Source: Bacteroidaceae bacterium (GTDB lineage: Bacteria > Bacteroidota > Bacteroidia > Bacteroidales > Bacteroidaceae). Taken from it: 21,096 nucleotides of DNA. The translations under genes were made by a program, and so were the position numbers. Below, piece by piece: positions 1 through 6,949 of this stretch (positions are counted from its first letter, which is position 1; every line of letters starts with the position of its first letter). The DNA lies in the NCBI GenBank assembly GCA_017557475.1, contig JAFYYO010000287.1, forward strand, positions 1-21,096, in the 5' to 3' direction. The notes below the pieces were generated by a model that searched no databases, had not been told where the DNA came from, and saw nothing but the letters and a program-made list of their open reading frames with translations.

Positions 1-349
1 CCTTCACCTTCAGTCGGATGTCGCGACGCAGTTGCCTCACCTGCTCCTTCTTCAGGAGCGGCTCAATCAGCTTGCGAGCCTCGTCGCGCTGGGAAGCGTC
101 CTCGTAGGAAGCAATCAGCTCCACCACATTCTCGTAGGTCACACGGCTCGACCACAAATCGTGCCTCATCTGCTCGCTCTGCAAGCGTTCGTTCTCCTGT
201 TCCAGCTCCTTGTTGCGCAACTCGGCTTGCTCCAAGCGGCAGGCCATATCTTCATAGTCAACTATCAGAGACTGAACACTTTGCGAAAATATCCTCACGA
301 CTTTCAGGGAGTCTTCTCCCATAGTTTTGGTTAAATAGTTGTTATCCAT
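1..349 (-). CDS. Coiled-coil protein, 3' end outside the window
   Basis: The frame is open from an ATG at 349 down to the left edge, giving 116 codons without a stop; the C-terminus lies outside. I do not recognise the family. The protein begins MDNNYLTKTMGEDSLKVV and then becomes strongly helical and charged (LEQAELRNKELEQENERL), which reads as a coiled coil at about residues 45-65. A basic helical stretch (KKEQVRQLRRDIRLK) follows. There is no signal peptide or membrane segment, so it is probably cytoplasmic. It is transcribed away from the LRR gene. A good -7 element (428-435 on the minus strand) supports this start with a leader of about 70 nt. A regulator or structural coiled-coil protein is possible, but no function can be assigned. 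Confidence 0.75.
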   Translation of the reverse strand, partial: MDNNYLTKTMGEDSLKVVRIFSQSVQSLIVDYEDMACRLEQAELRNKELEQENERLQSEQMRHDLWSSRVTYENVVELIASYEDASQRDEARKLIEPLLKKEQVRQLRRDIRLKVK

Positions 350-427
350 TTTGTTAGATATTAGATGGTGAATACTTAGTGTCTTTCTTTTCCACGCAGC
401 CATGAAACATGGAAGCAAAAGCGACTG

Positions 428-459
428 CAAAATTACGGCGACTTTTGAAACCTTGCAAG
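428..459 (-). promoter_or_regulatory. Promoter of the partial coiled-coil gene
   Basis: On the minus strand, TAATTTTG (428-435) matches the Bacteroidetes -7 consensus TAnnTTTG. A -33-like CTTG (456-459) lies 20 bp upstream. The resulting leader would be about 70 nt and contains a small palindrome CCATG-AAA-CATGG (400-412). Confidence 0.55.
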
Positions 460-598
460 CAATTCAGCAGAAAGTTTTCAACTTTTTCAAAAATCAGGAG
501 AGCAGAAGTATGCGAGCATAAATTCTGCCTTGATTAGAAAAAAGTCGGAAGTATTCCAACAACCGCAAAAATTATTGTTGATAATTTTTTGGTATGGC

Positions 599-629
599 TT
601 TGCAGTTCCAAGAAAAACTCGTACCTTTG
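599..629 (+). promoter_or_regulatory. Promoter of the LRR gene
   Basis: A TTTG at 599-602 and TACCTTTG at 622-629 are separated by 19 bp, a full match to the Bacteroidetes -33/-7 promoter. The leader to the TTG start is about 25 nt, A-rich and without a Shine-Dalgarno sequence. With the promoter at 428-459, this accounts for the gene-free stretch 350-662; nothing else was seen there. Confidence 0.75.
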
Positions 630-662
630 CCCTCAGAAACAAACAACTAAACCCATACCATT

Positions 663-1526
663 TTGAAAAGACATCTTTTGCTTGTTTTCGCAGCCCTTCT
701 TATGATCACGACAGCCTTGGCTGATGTTGAGATTAACGAGACAACCTTCCCAGACGAGAACTTCCGCAATTGGGTACTCGCTCAGGAGTATGGCAAGGAT
801 GGGGGACTGACCGAGGAGGAGATAGCGGGCATAGCTACTATTATTGTTGTGGATAAAAACATTCAAAGTCTAAAAGGTATAGAGTACTTCACGAAACTAA
901 CATCTCTGGATTGCAATGGTAATCAGTTGACAGAACTTGACATATCGAAAAATTTAGAGCTAATCAAGCTGTATTGTCACGAAAACCAGCTTACAGAGCT
1001 TGATGTATCGAAGAATACTGCACTAAAAAGAATCTGGTGTTCCGAGAACCTATTGACTTCCCTTGATGTCTCTGGGTGTACCTTGTTGGAGAGTTTAAAA
1101 TGCGTTAGAAACAGACTGACGACGCTCAAAGTGTCGGGATGCCCTGAGTTGGAAGAGGTATATTGCTATAGTAATCAGATCAAAGGCGAAGCAATGGATG
1201 CGCTAATTGCTGGATTACCAAACACTTCTGTGGGGCACTTGCCGATTATCAGCCTAGAGAACGAGCAGAATGTGATGACCAAAGCACAAGTTGCGGCAGC
1301 AAAGGCTAAAGGCTGGATTCCGCGCTATAAATATGGCTCATTTGGTAATAACTTTTGGACAGAATACGAAGGCAGCGATGAAGGTACCGGCGTAGCCTCT
1401 CCCATCTGGAAGACAGAAGAAGGCTCCCTCTTCGACCTCCAAGGCCGCATGATTGACAAACCTCAACAAGGCCTTAACATCATCCGCTACTCGGATGGCT
1501 CGACAAAAAAGGTCTTGGTGAAGTGA
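663..1526 (+). CDS. Secreted leucine-rich-repeat protein
   Basis: This 287-residue protein is probably exported and mediates binding at the cell surface. The TTG start is chosen because it gives a classic signal peptide (MKRHLLLVFAALLMITTALA, cut near residue 20). An in-frame TAA at 648-650 blocks any start further upstream, and the next ATG would remove most of the signal peptide. Residues 28-75 resemble the FPDENFRNWV/EEEI/SLKGIEYF lead-in common before LRRs in gut Bacteroidetes. Residues 79-175 hold four 21-residue LRRs and a partial fifth, of the form L..L.C..N.LT.LDVS. The C-terminus (about 255-287, GSLFDLQGRMIDKPQQGL... ending KKVLVK) resembles the sorting-like tails of Prevotella-type secreted proteins. 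The ligand is unknown. Codon use shifts between the AT-rich repeats and the GC-richer tail. Confidence 0.85.
   Translation: MKRHLLLVFAALLMITTALADVEINETTFPDENFRNWVLAQEYGKDGGLTEEEIAGIATIIVVDKNIQSLKGIEYFTKLTSLDCNGNQLTELDISKNLELIKLYCHENQLTELDVSKNTALKRIWCSENLLTSLDVSGCTLLESLKCVRNRLTTLKVSGCPELEEVYCYSNQIKGEAMDALIAGLPNTSVGHLPIISLENEQNVMTKAQVAAAKAKGWIPRYKYGSFGNNFWTEYEGSDEGTGVASPIWKTEEGSLFDLQGRMIDKPQQGLNIIRYSDGSTKKVLVK
897..1187 (+). repeat. Coding tandem repeat of about 63 bp (LRR units)
   Basis: Successive 63-bp units begin at about 897, 960, 1023, 1086 and 1149 and encode residues 79-99, 100-120, 121-141, 142-162 and a partial 163-175. The protein period is exactly 21 residues. The first two units are the most alike at DNA level. 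Confidence 0.8.
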
Positions 1527-1541
1527 GACCTCTCTAAACGC

Positions 1542-1584
1542 AAAGCAGCGAGCCTGGAACTGAACCCAAGCCCGCTGCTTTTTT
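1542..1584 (+). terminator. Terminator of the LRR gene
   Basis: Arms AAAGCAGCG (1542-1550) and CGCTGCTTT (1573-1581) form a 9-bp stem, and the T run extends to 1584. It lies between convergent genes, so it may also stop minus-strand transcripts from galM, although the T tract is weak in that direction. Confidence 0.75.
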
Positions 1585-1598
1585 ATAAACTCCAAAAA

Positions 1599-2750
1599 CT
1601 ATTGTACGGCGAAACGATAGATGGTTGTGGTCTTGTACTCCTCGCCTGGACGAAGGGTTGTGGTGGGCCACTCAGGATGGTTGGGGCTGTCGGGATAGTG
1701 CTGAGTCTCGAAGCAGAAAGCGCTGCGACGAGGATACTTCACGCCCTTCTTGCCCACGAAGCTGCCATCGAGGAAGTTGCCTGCATAGAACTGAACGCCG
1801 GGCTGGTCGGTATACATATTCATCAGGATACCTGTGTTGGGGTCGTAGAGGAAACCGAATGCCTGGTCGAGTTCGCCAGGATGGTTGAGAATCCAGTTGT
1901 GGTCGTAGCCGTGACCGTTCACAATCTGCTCGTTTGTCTCGTCGTCGATGCGGTCACCAATAGCTTTGGGAGTGAGGAAGTCGAAGGGGGTGCCTTCTAC
2001 GTCGAGCACTTCGCCTGTAACGGCTACGTCGGCATCAACAGCGGTGAACTTGTCGGCATCGAGCCAAAGCACCTCGTCGAGGCAATCCTTCGAGGGGTCG
2101 CCGCTGAGGTTGAAGTAGCAGTGGTTGGTCAGGTTCAGGACGGTCGGCTTGTCGGTAGTAGCCTGATAGGTAATCTGCAGGGCATTTTCGTCTTGAATAG
2201 TATAGGTCACCTTCACCTCGATATTGCCGGGATAGCCATCCTCGCCATCTGCACTTGTTGTGGTGAAAGCGATGCTCTTCTCGTCGATAGGTTCAGCCGT
2301 CCAAATGCGGTTGTGGAAAGCAATCGGGCCACCTCCGTGCAGGCTGTTGGGGCCGTTGTTGATGGGCAATTGATAGCTCTCGCCGTCGAGGGTGAACTGA
2401 CCCTTTGCAATGCGGTTGCCGTAACGACCGATGAGGGCTCCGAAGTTGCAACCCTCTGCTCCGTACTTCTCGTAGTCGGCGATGTTGTCATGACCGAGAC
2501 AAACGTCCGTCATCTTGCCGTCCTTGTCGGGCACCATAATGCTGACGATACGGCCTCCGAAGTTGGTGAGGCACACCTCCATGCTTCCGTTGGCAATGAC
2601 ATAGAGACCCGTAGAGTCGCTTACAAAGTCAGCGGGATTAAGACCAGAAAGTGTAAGCTCACCTTCATTACAAGCAGTCTTGCCGCAGCAAGCCGTCATA
2701 CAAAGTCCTACAACGACTGTTGCAAGACAAAAGAAAAGATTCTTCTTCAT
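1599..2750 (-). CDS. galM: Aldose 1-epimerase (mutarotase), lipoprotein
   Basis: The 383-residue enzyme interconverts alpha and beta anomers of aldoses such as galactose or glucose. Family landmarks are in order: IGRYGNRI (107-114), NSLHGG (135-140, His138 for substrate binding), LTNHCYFNL (207-215, His210 as probable general acid), HGYDHN (280-285, Asp283) and FETQHYPDSPNHP (347-359, Glu348 as probable general base). These correspond to the His/His/Asp/Glu set known from GalM. The N-terminus is a lipoprotein signal ending ...CMTAC, with Cys21 as probable lipidation site, so the enzyme probably acts in the periplasm or at the outer membrane. It is monocistronic, with its own promoter at 2792-2822. 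Extracellular mutarotases in Bacteroidetes often accompany glycan-degrading loci, which fits the glycosidases nearby. Confidence 0.95.
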   Translation of the reverse strand: MKKNLFFCLATVVVGLCMTACCGKTACNEGELTLSGLNPADFVSDSTGLYVIANGSMEVCLTNFGGRIVSIMVPDKDGKMTDVCLGHDNIADYEKYGAEGCNFGALIGRYGNRIAKGQFTLDGESYQLPINNGPNSLHGGGPIAFHNRIWTAEPIDEKSIAFTTTSADGEDGYPGNIEVKVTYTIQDENALQITYQATTDKPTVLNLTNHCYFNLSGDPSKDCLDEVLWLDADKFTAVDADVAVTGEVLDVEGTPFDFLTPKAIGDRIDDETNEQIVNGHGYDHNWILNHPGELDQAFGFLYDPNTGILMNMYTDQPGVQFYAGNFLDGSFVGKKGVKYPRRSAFCFETQHYPDSPNHPEWPTTTLRPGEEYKTTTIYRFAVQ

Positions 2751-2791
2751 GTTTTGATAAATTAGTATTACTTATTTGACTTATTTTGCAG

Positions 2792-2822
2792 CAAAGTTAC
2801 AATTATGCGAGCAAAAAGCAAA
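2792..2822 (-). promoter_or_regulatory. Promoter of galM
   Basis: On the minus strand, TTTG (2819-2822) and TAACTTTG (2792-2799) are 19 bp apart, a perfect Bacteroidetes -33/-7 pair. The leader is about 35 nt and AT-rich. Confidence 0.75.
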
Positions 2823-2862
2823 AGATTTGAGATAAATTGTTGCTTTGTATTGTATTTTCTTT

Positions 2863-2870
2863 TATCTTTG
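2863..2870 (+). promoter_or_regulatory. -7 element of the first FAS1 gene
   Basis: TATCTTTG matches the TAnnTTTG consensus and lies 24 bp before the ATG at 2895. The -33 region is weaker, with GTTG at 2839-2842 at a 20-bp spacing. The element is back to back with the galM promoter in the 144-bp divergent gap. Confidence 0.6.
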
Positions 2871-2894
2871 TGCTGAAATATGCACTAAAAAGAC

Positions 2895-5027
2895 ATGAGA
2901 CGACTCTTTTATACCTTCTTACTAAGCGTTGCCGTTGTCTGTTTATGGAACTGCACAGAAAACATCGACACCTCGGCTCGCTATGTCTTCAAGGAAGAAA
3001 CCATTCTGAGTTACCTGCAGAAGCACCCTGCTTATAGCAGCTATGTTGACATCCTTCAGCAGGTGAACATCAGCAGAATCAGCGATTCTAAAGTCAGTCA
3101 ACTCCTGAGCGCACGAGGTGTTTATACGGTCTTTGCTCCCAACAACGAGGCCATACAGAAGTACCTTGAAGACCTCGTCGAGGAAGAACTCATCCCAGAA
3201 CCTTCGTGGGACGCCTTCCCAAACGAGCACAAGGCAGACTCCATCCGCAAAGTCATCGTCTATAACAGCATCATCGACGGCGGAGACGAACTCGATGCCT
3301 TCTTCTACACGACAGAGTTCCCTCAAGACAAGGACGAGTTCATACTCGGCACACTCAACGACAAGAAACTCTCCGTCAGGAAACCTGCGAACAAGCCCGA
3401 CAGCATCTACATCAACGACGACTGTCCCGTCAGCGTTAAGGAACGCGACATCCTCACCATCAACGGTATCATCCATCAGATGGAGAAAGTCATCGCACCA
3501 AAAGACATCACCGCAGCAAGCTACATGCAGGAGTGCCTCGACGAACAGAAGGGCGACTTCATCGCTTGTTTCCGCGTACTCCAAGCTTGCGGACTATTCG
3601 ACACCCTGAGCAAGGTGCGCGACGAGAAATACGAAGAACTCTACCAGACCGGACAGATTCCCGACCTGATTGGTATGCAGTCCAGCTACGGCTTTGCAGA
3701 AGGCGAAATCGGTTATGCTCCCAAGCACCGCCTCTATGGCTTCACCATCTTTGCTGAGCCCGACGAATTCTGGATTCGCGAAGGCATCGAACCCGACGAT
3801 CCCGACCTACTGCAGAAGCTCACTCAATGGATTCTCGACAACCATCAGTACAGCGACGATGACCACTTCACGACCGACGAGAACTACAAAAGCGAAGACC
3901 ACCTGCTCTATCAGTGGATTACCTATCACATGCTTCCCATGCGCATCCCGAAGGGAAAGCTCGTGTTCCACGTCAATGAATTCGGATACAGCCTGACCCG
4001 CCCAGACCACTACTCTATCCCCGTAGAAGAGTTCTACACGACAATGGGTAAGCGTCGCCTCTTCAAACTTACCGAAAGCGGAGCCAGCAATGGCATCTGG
4101 ATCAATCGCTTCCCCATCACAGACAACGGACGACACGGCACAGGCGAGGAGATTGGTTGCGACCCCGACAAGCAGGGAAGCCGCATAGACACAGAGTCCT
4201 CCATGGCTGTCCTCAACGACATGACCAACTGCAACATCTATCCCATCAGCGCACCCATCTCTTATAATGACGAAGTGCGAAACAACCTGCAGAAGCATCG
4301 CATCCGCTTCGACGGCATGAGCCTCTTCCCTGAAGCCATGAACAACGACCTCCGACTCAAGAAGGCCAGCGAAGAACGATACAAACACGTCTACATCCCT
4401 AACACCGTTCGCCATTACAACTACTTCGAGAACATGCAGCAGAACCGCGACATGAACTTCGTTTACTACAACGCATGGAACGATGACTGGTGCAACCTCA
4501 ACCGCGACGAGATGAAGGCTGTAGGCCGCTTCGAGGTCATGTTCAAGCTGCCGCCTGTCCCCCGCAGAGGTACTTACGAGGTGCGCTACAAGGTATTGGC
4601 AAACAGCAAACGAGGCGTGGCTCAGATTTACTTTGGTTCCGACCCCGACAAACTACCTGTTACCGGTATTCCCATGGATTTGACGATGGACTGCAGAAAT
4701 GCCCTTGATGCCCGTAAAGTCGGTTGGGTGGAAGACTCGCCAGACGATGACGACTTCAACGCAGAAATCGACAAGCAGATGCGTAACAACGGCTACATGA
4801 AGGGACCGAAGTCCATCAATTCCAACGATGGCACAGAGCGAGACTGGAACGACCGAGAGAACATCCGACACATCTTCGTCCGCCAGACGCTCGACCCCAA
4901 CGAGACTTACTACATCAAGCTAAAATCCGTGCTCGACGAAGAACGTAAGGAGTTCTACATGGACTTCATCGAGTACTGCGCAAAGGAAATTTACGACAAT
5001 CCCGAGCATCCTGAAGACATCTGGTAA
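2895..5027 (+). CDS. FAS1 (fasciclin) domain surface lipoprotein, copy 1
   Basis: This 710-residue protein has a lipoprotein-type N-terminus ending ...CLWNC, with Cys20 as probable lipid anchor, followed by acidic TENIDTS. Residues 36-203 form a FAS1 domain: ETILSYLQKHPAYSSYVDIL, then RGVYTVFAPNNEAI (75-88) and TINGIIHQMEKVIAP (188-202). Residues 206-370 look like a second, diverged FAS1 domain (YGFTIFAEPDEFW). The rest (about 430-710) is an unrecognised region, probably beta-rich, ending ...EIYDNPEHPEDIW. FAS1 domains generally mediate adhesion or carbohydrate/protein contacts, and in Bacteroidetes they often sit beside SusC/SusD; no such pair is next to this gene. It has its own promoter and strong terminator. 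It is clearly paralogous to 16000-18147. The ligand is unknown. Confidence 0.88.
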   Translation: MRRLFYTFLLSVAVVCLWNCTENIDTSARYVFKEETILSYLQKHPAYSSYVDILQQVNISRISDSKVSQLLSARGVYTVFAPNNEAIQKYLEDLVEEELIPEPSWDAFPNEHKADSIRKVIVYNSIIDGGDELDAFFYTTEFPQDKDEFILGTLNDKKLSVRKPANKPDSIYINDDCPVSVKERDILTINGIIHQMEKVIAPKDITAASYMQECLDEQKGDFIACFRVLQACGLFDTLSKVRDEKYEELYQTGQIPDLIGMQSSYGFAEGEIGYAPKHRLYGFTIFAEPDEFWIREGIEPDDPDLLQKLTQWILDNHQYSDDDHFTTDENYKSEDHLLYQWITYHMLPMRIPKGKLVFHVNEFGYSLTRPDHYSIPVEEFYTTMGKRRLFKLTESGASNGIWINRFPITDNGRHGTGEEIGCDPDKQGSRIDTESSMAVLNDMTNCNIYPISAPISYNDEVRNNLQKHRIRFDGMSLFPEAMNNDLRLKKASEERYKHVYIPNTVRHYNYFENMQQNRDMNFVYYNAWNDDWCNLNRDEMKAVGRFEVMFKLPPVPRRGTYEVRYKVLANSKRGVAQIYFGSDPDKLPVTGIPMDLTMDCRNALDARKVGWVEDSPDDDDFNAEIDKQMRNNGYMKGPKSINSNDGTERDWNDRENIRHIFVRQTLDPNETYYIKLKSVLDEERKEFYMDFIEYCAKEIYDNPEHPEDIW

Positions 5028-5066
5028 AGGCAGTGTCGTAGCCCAACATTACACGTTATAAACGCC

Positions 5067-5108
5067 AACACTCCCTGTTATGTTTGCCAACATTACAGGG
5101 AGTGTTTT
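5067..5108 (+). terminator. Strong terminator after FAS1 copy 1
   Basis: Arms AACACTCCCTGT (5067-5078) and ACAGGGAGTGTT (5095-5106) pair perfectly over 12 bp. A T-T mismatch and five more pairs lead to a four-base loop, and TTTT follows. It lies between convergent genes and may also act on the acyltransferase transcript, although the T run in that direction is poor. Confidence 0.85.
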
Positions 5109-5146
5109 CTTTCGCTACTGCCTATGTGAGAATCTGCGGCTTGAGG

Positions 5147-6265
5147 CTATACGCCTACAAGCCATTTGCTTCCAGGAAGCAGGGAGATAATCTTCGTCGT
5201 TAAAGCGCAGCAAATGTAGCTCAGCACCGCAATTGCAGGGATAGCTGCCCAAACAGGAATGAGCGGCTCAGCTTGGTTTCCGTTCACGAAATAGACTGCG
5301 ATGGGAGCGAGGAAGAACATGTGCATCAGATACATGCCGAAGCTCATCTTGGCAATCGAAGTGATGAGTCGAGGCGCAGGCTTCTGAATCGTCGAGAAAA
5401 GGAGGAAGAGTCCGAAGGTGGCAAGCAGGACATTCAAGGTGCAGAACTCCCAACTCCACTCCAACATGGGCGTCTCAATTGCTACTCCGGGCACGCCTTT
5501 CAGCCAGAAACTCCATGCCGTGAAAGCTGCTCCGACAAGGAAGAAAATCAATCCGAGCCAGATGCGCTTCTTTGTGCTCCACTTGAGATGAACGCGGATA
5601 TAGTGCGCCAAGACAAGATAGCCGAGATAACCCGAGCAATACCACAGCATGTGGAAGCCGTTCCAGAAGCATTCGCCCCACAACTCGTTGCTTACAAAGC
5701 GATGAAGCCACGGCATTAATGTGGAAAAGGCAAAGACATAAAGGAACAGACGTTCTTCCTTTGCCGAAGCCTTCTCCAGCCAAGGTGACACGACGGGAAT
5801 AATGAGGTAGAGGCTGATGAGCGGATACATAAACCAGAGATGCCCAGCCATCGAGGGGAAGTTCCAAGGCAAGCGACAGAAGTCGGCCCACGACGTCTCC
5901 CAACTCATACCGCCCCAAACCAAAGGCAAGAAGCAGTAGAGCAGCATGAAGAGGAGCAACGGCGGCAAGATTCTCAGGGCACGACGGCGATAGAAGTCCG
6001 TCATGCTCATGCCAGGTTTGAGCGGCACGAGCAGGAAGGCGCTGATGGTCATGAAGAGAGGCACAGCCGTGCGACCAACTCCTCCGTCATAAAAAGCTAC
6101 CCAGAAACGGTTGCTTTCGTTGGCAAGCATCGACATATTACCTGCCAATCCACTATCGTCGGCTCCATAGAAGTTCTCGCTGGCGTGCACCAGCATCACC
6201 ATAAAACATGCGATAACGCGTATCCAGTCGACAAAGGCAACGCGCTGTTCAACTTTCGCTTCCAT
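5147..6265 (-). CDS. Acyltransferase family 3 membrane protein
   Basis: This 372-residue polytopic inner-membrane protein belongs to the acyltransferase 3 (OafA/YrhL-like) family, whose members O-acetylate or otherwise acylate surface glycans. The N-terminal helix contains the family signature R-X10-H (Arg16 to His27, within DWIRVIACFMVMLVHASENF). About ten hydrophobic segments follow, including PLFMTISAFLLVPL, ILPPLLLFMLLYC, LWFMYPLISLYLIIPVV and the late FGMYLMHMFFLAPI. The length is normal for a stand-alone family member. Its ATG lies 17 bp inside the 3' end of the PH-domain gene, so the two are probably co-transcribed and translationally coupled from the promoter at 6839-6869. The acceptor substrate cannot be read from the sequence; a cell-envelope polysaccharide is likely. 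Confidence 0.9.
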   Translation of the reverse strand: MEAKVEQRVAFVDWIRVIACFMVMLVHASENFYGADDSGLAGNMSMLANESNRFWVAFYDGGVGRTAVPLFMTISAFLLVPLKPGMSMTDFYRRRALRILPPLLLFMLLYCFLPLVWGGMSWETSWADFCRLPWNFPSMAGHLWFMYPLISLYLIIPVVSPWLEKASAKEERLFLYVFAFSTLMPWLHRFVSNELWGECFWNGFHMLWYCSGYLGYLVLAHYIRVHLKWSTKKRIWLGLIFFLVGAAFTAWSFWLKGVPGVAIETPMLEWSWEFCTLNVLLATFGLFLLFSTIQKPAPRLITSIAKMSFGMYLMHMFFLAPIAVYFVNGNQAEPLIPVWAAIPAIAVLSYICCALTTKIISLLPGSKWLVGV

Positions 6266-6818
6266 TTTCTTCTGAATTATTCTGAGTAATCGAAGTATTC
6301 TGAGTATTCTGAATAATCTGATTATCTTCTGCTTTCTTCTTGATAGAAGCGCAGATAAGATTTCGGACCTTCATAGGTTGCTCGACACAATGCACTTGAT
6401 GCGAAGTACCGCCGCTACCCACCAGTTCCACACAACCGGTTCCGAGGAAGCGTTGCCAAAGGGATTGATAGAAGTTCACAGTCTCTATCTTTGAGAAAGG
6501 AATCTCCGTCATCTTGATGTTGAAGATGCCATCCTTCTGCACAAAGCGTGTGTTCGTAATGGAGAATTCCGTGCGAGTGCGGATGATTCGCCCGATTATC
6601 CAGATGAAGAAGGCAAGCACAAGCAAAGCTATGCCTGTATAGAAGAGGGCATCCTTCTGCTCAGGGAACTTGTAGTAAGCCAGCACGAAAGCAACGATGC
6701 CGCCAATCGTAAAGAGTAACGAATAGAAAAGATACCTGAAGATGTACGACCAATGAAGCCGTCCGTTGTAGATGATTTGTTCGCCTTGCTCGAGGCTTTG
6801 TCTGATGTAGTTTGCCAT
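6249..6818 (-). CDS. Membrane protein with bacterial PH domain
   Basis: This 189-residue protein begins MANYIRQSLEQGEQIIYNGR. An in-frame ATG at 6890 is rejected because it lies upstream of the promoter (-7 at 6839-6846), leaving 6818 as the first usable start. Two membrane helices lie at about residues 28-50 and 60-78 (YLFYSLLFTIGGIVAFVLAY; ALFYTGIALLVLAFFIWIIG). A bacterial PH-like (YdbS/YdbT-type) domain follows, with TEFSITNTRFVQKDGIFN and IPFSKIETVNFYQSLWQRFLG. The C-terminal tail is Asn/Gln/Thr/Ser-rich and encoded by a 9-bp tandem repeat. The family is common but its function is poorly defined; a role at the membrane is inferred. It overlaps the acyltransferase start by 17 bp, suggesting joint expression. 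Confidence 0.85.
   Translation of the reverse strand: MANYIRQSLEQGEQIIYNGRLHWSYIFRYLFYSLLFTIGGIVAFVLAYYKFPEQKDALFYTGIALLVLAFFIWIIGRIIRTRTEFSITNTRFVQKDGIFNIKMTEIPFSKIETVNFYQSLWQRFLGTGCVELVGSGGTSHQVHCVEQPMKVRNLICASIKKKAEDNQIIQNTQNTSITQNNSEENGSES
6270..6323 (-). repeat. 9-bp tandem repeat in the PH-protein tail
   Basis: Six imperfect 9-bp units, best represented by ATTCTGAGT on the plus strand, begin at 6270, 6279, 6288, 6297, 6306 and 6315. On the coding strand each unit encodes three residues of the form (T/N/I)-(Q/S)-(N/I/E), giving NQI-IQN-TQN-TSI-TQN-NSE. Because the unit is a multiple of three, length change would keep the frame. Confidence 0.7.
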
Positions 6819-6838
6819 AATTTTAAGTATTTCCTCTG

Positions 6839-6869
6839 CAAAGTTACGAATAAGCGAGAAAAATACAAA
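6839..6869 (-). promoter_or_regulatory. Promoter of the PH-domain/acyltransferase pair
   Basis: On the minus strand, TTTG (6866-6869) and TAACTTTG (6839-6846) are 19 bp apart, a perfect Bacteroidetes match. The leader would be only about 13 nt before the ATG at 6818, which decides the start of the PH-domain gene. Confidence 0.8.
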
Positions 6870-6921
6870 AGAAAAAGGCAGAAAGTTCACGCTTACGCCT
6901 CTTACTTATCATAAAAATGAC

Positions 6922-6929
6922 TATCTTTG
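6922..6929 (+). promoter_or_regulatory. -7 element of the dextranase gene
   Basis: TATCTTTG matches the -7 consensus and lies 20 bp before the ATG at 6950. No TTTG is present at the expected -33 position, so the promoter may need an activator. The element argues against the in-frame ATG at 6917, which lies upstream of it. Confidence 0.6.
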
Positions 6930-6949
6930 TGGACGAATACATTATATAT

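Noticed and set aside
1602..2765. Plus-strand open frame of 387 codons antisense to galM
   Set aside because: galM has all family motifs and a perfect promoter. The antisense product is low-complexity Val/Glu-rich, as expected from mirrored codons.
5138..5163. Hairpin spanning the acyltransferase stop codon as a terminator
   Set aside because: GGCTTG/CAAGCC plus GGC/GCC can pair, but there is no T run on either strand and it overlaps the coding end.
6819..6890. N-terminal extension of the PH-domain protein from an ATG at 6890
   Set aside because: The extension would overlie the perfect -33/-7 promoter, so the start at 6818 is used.
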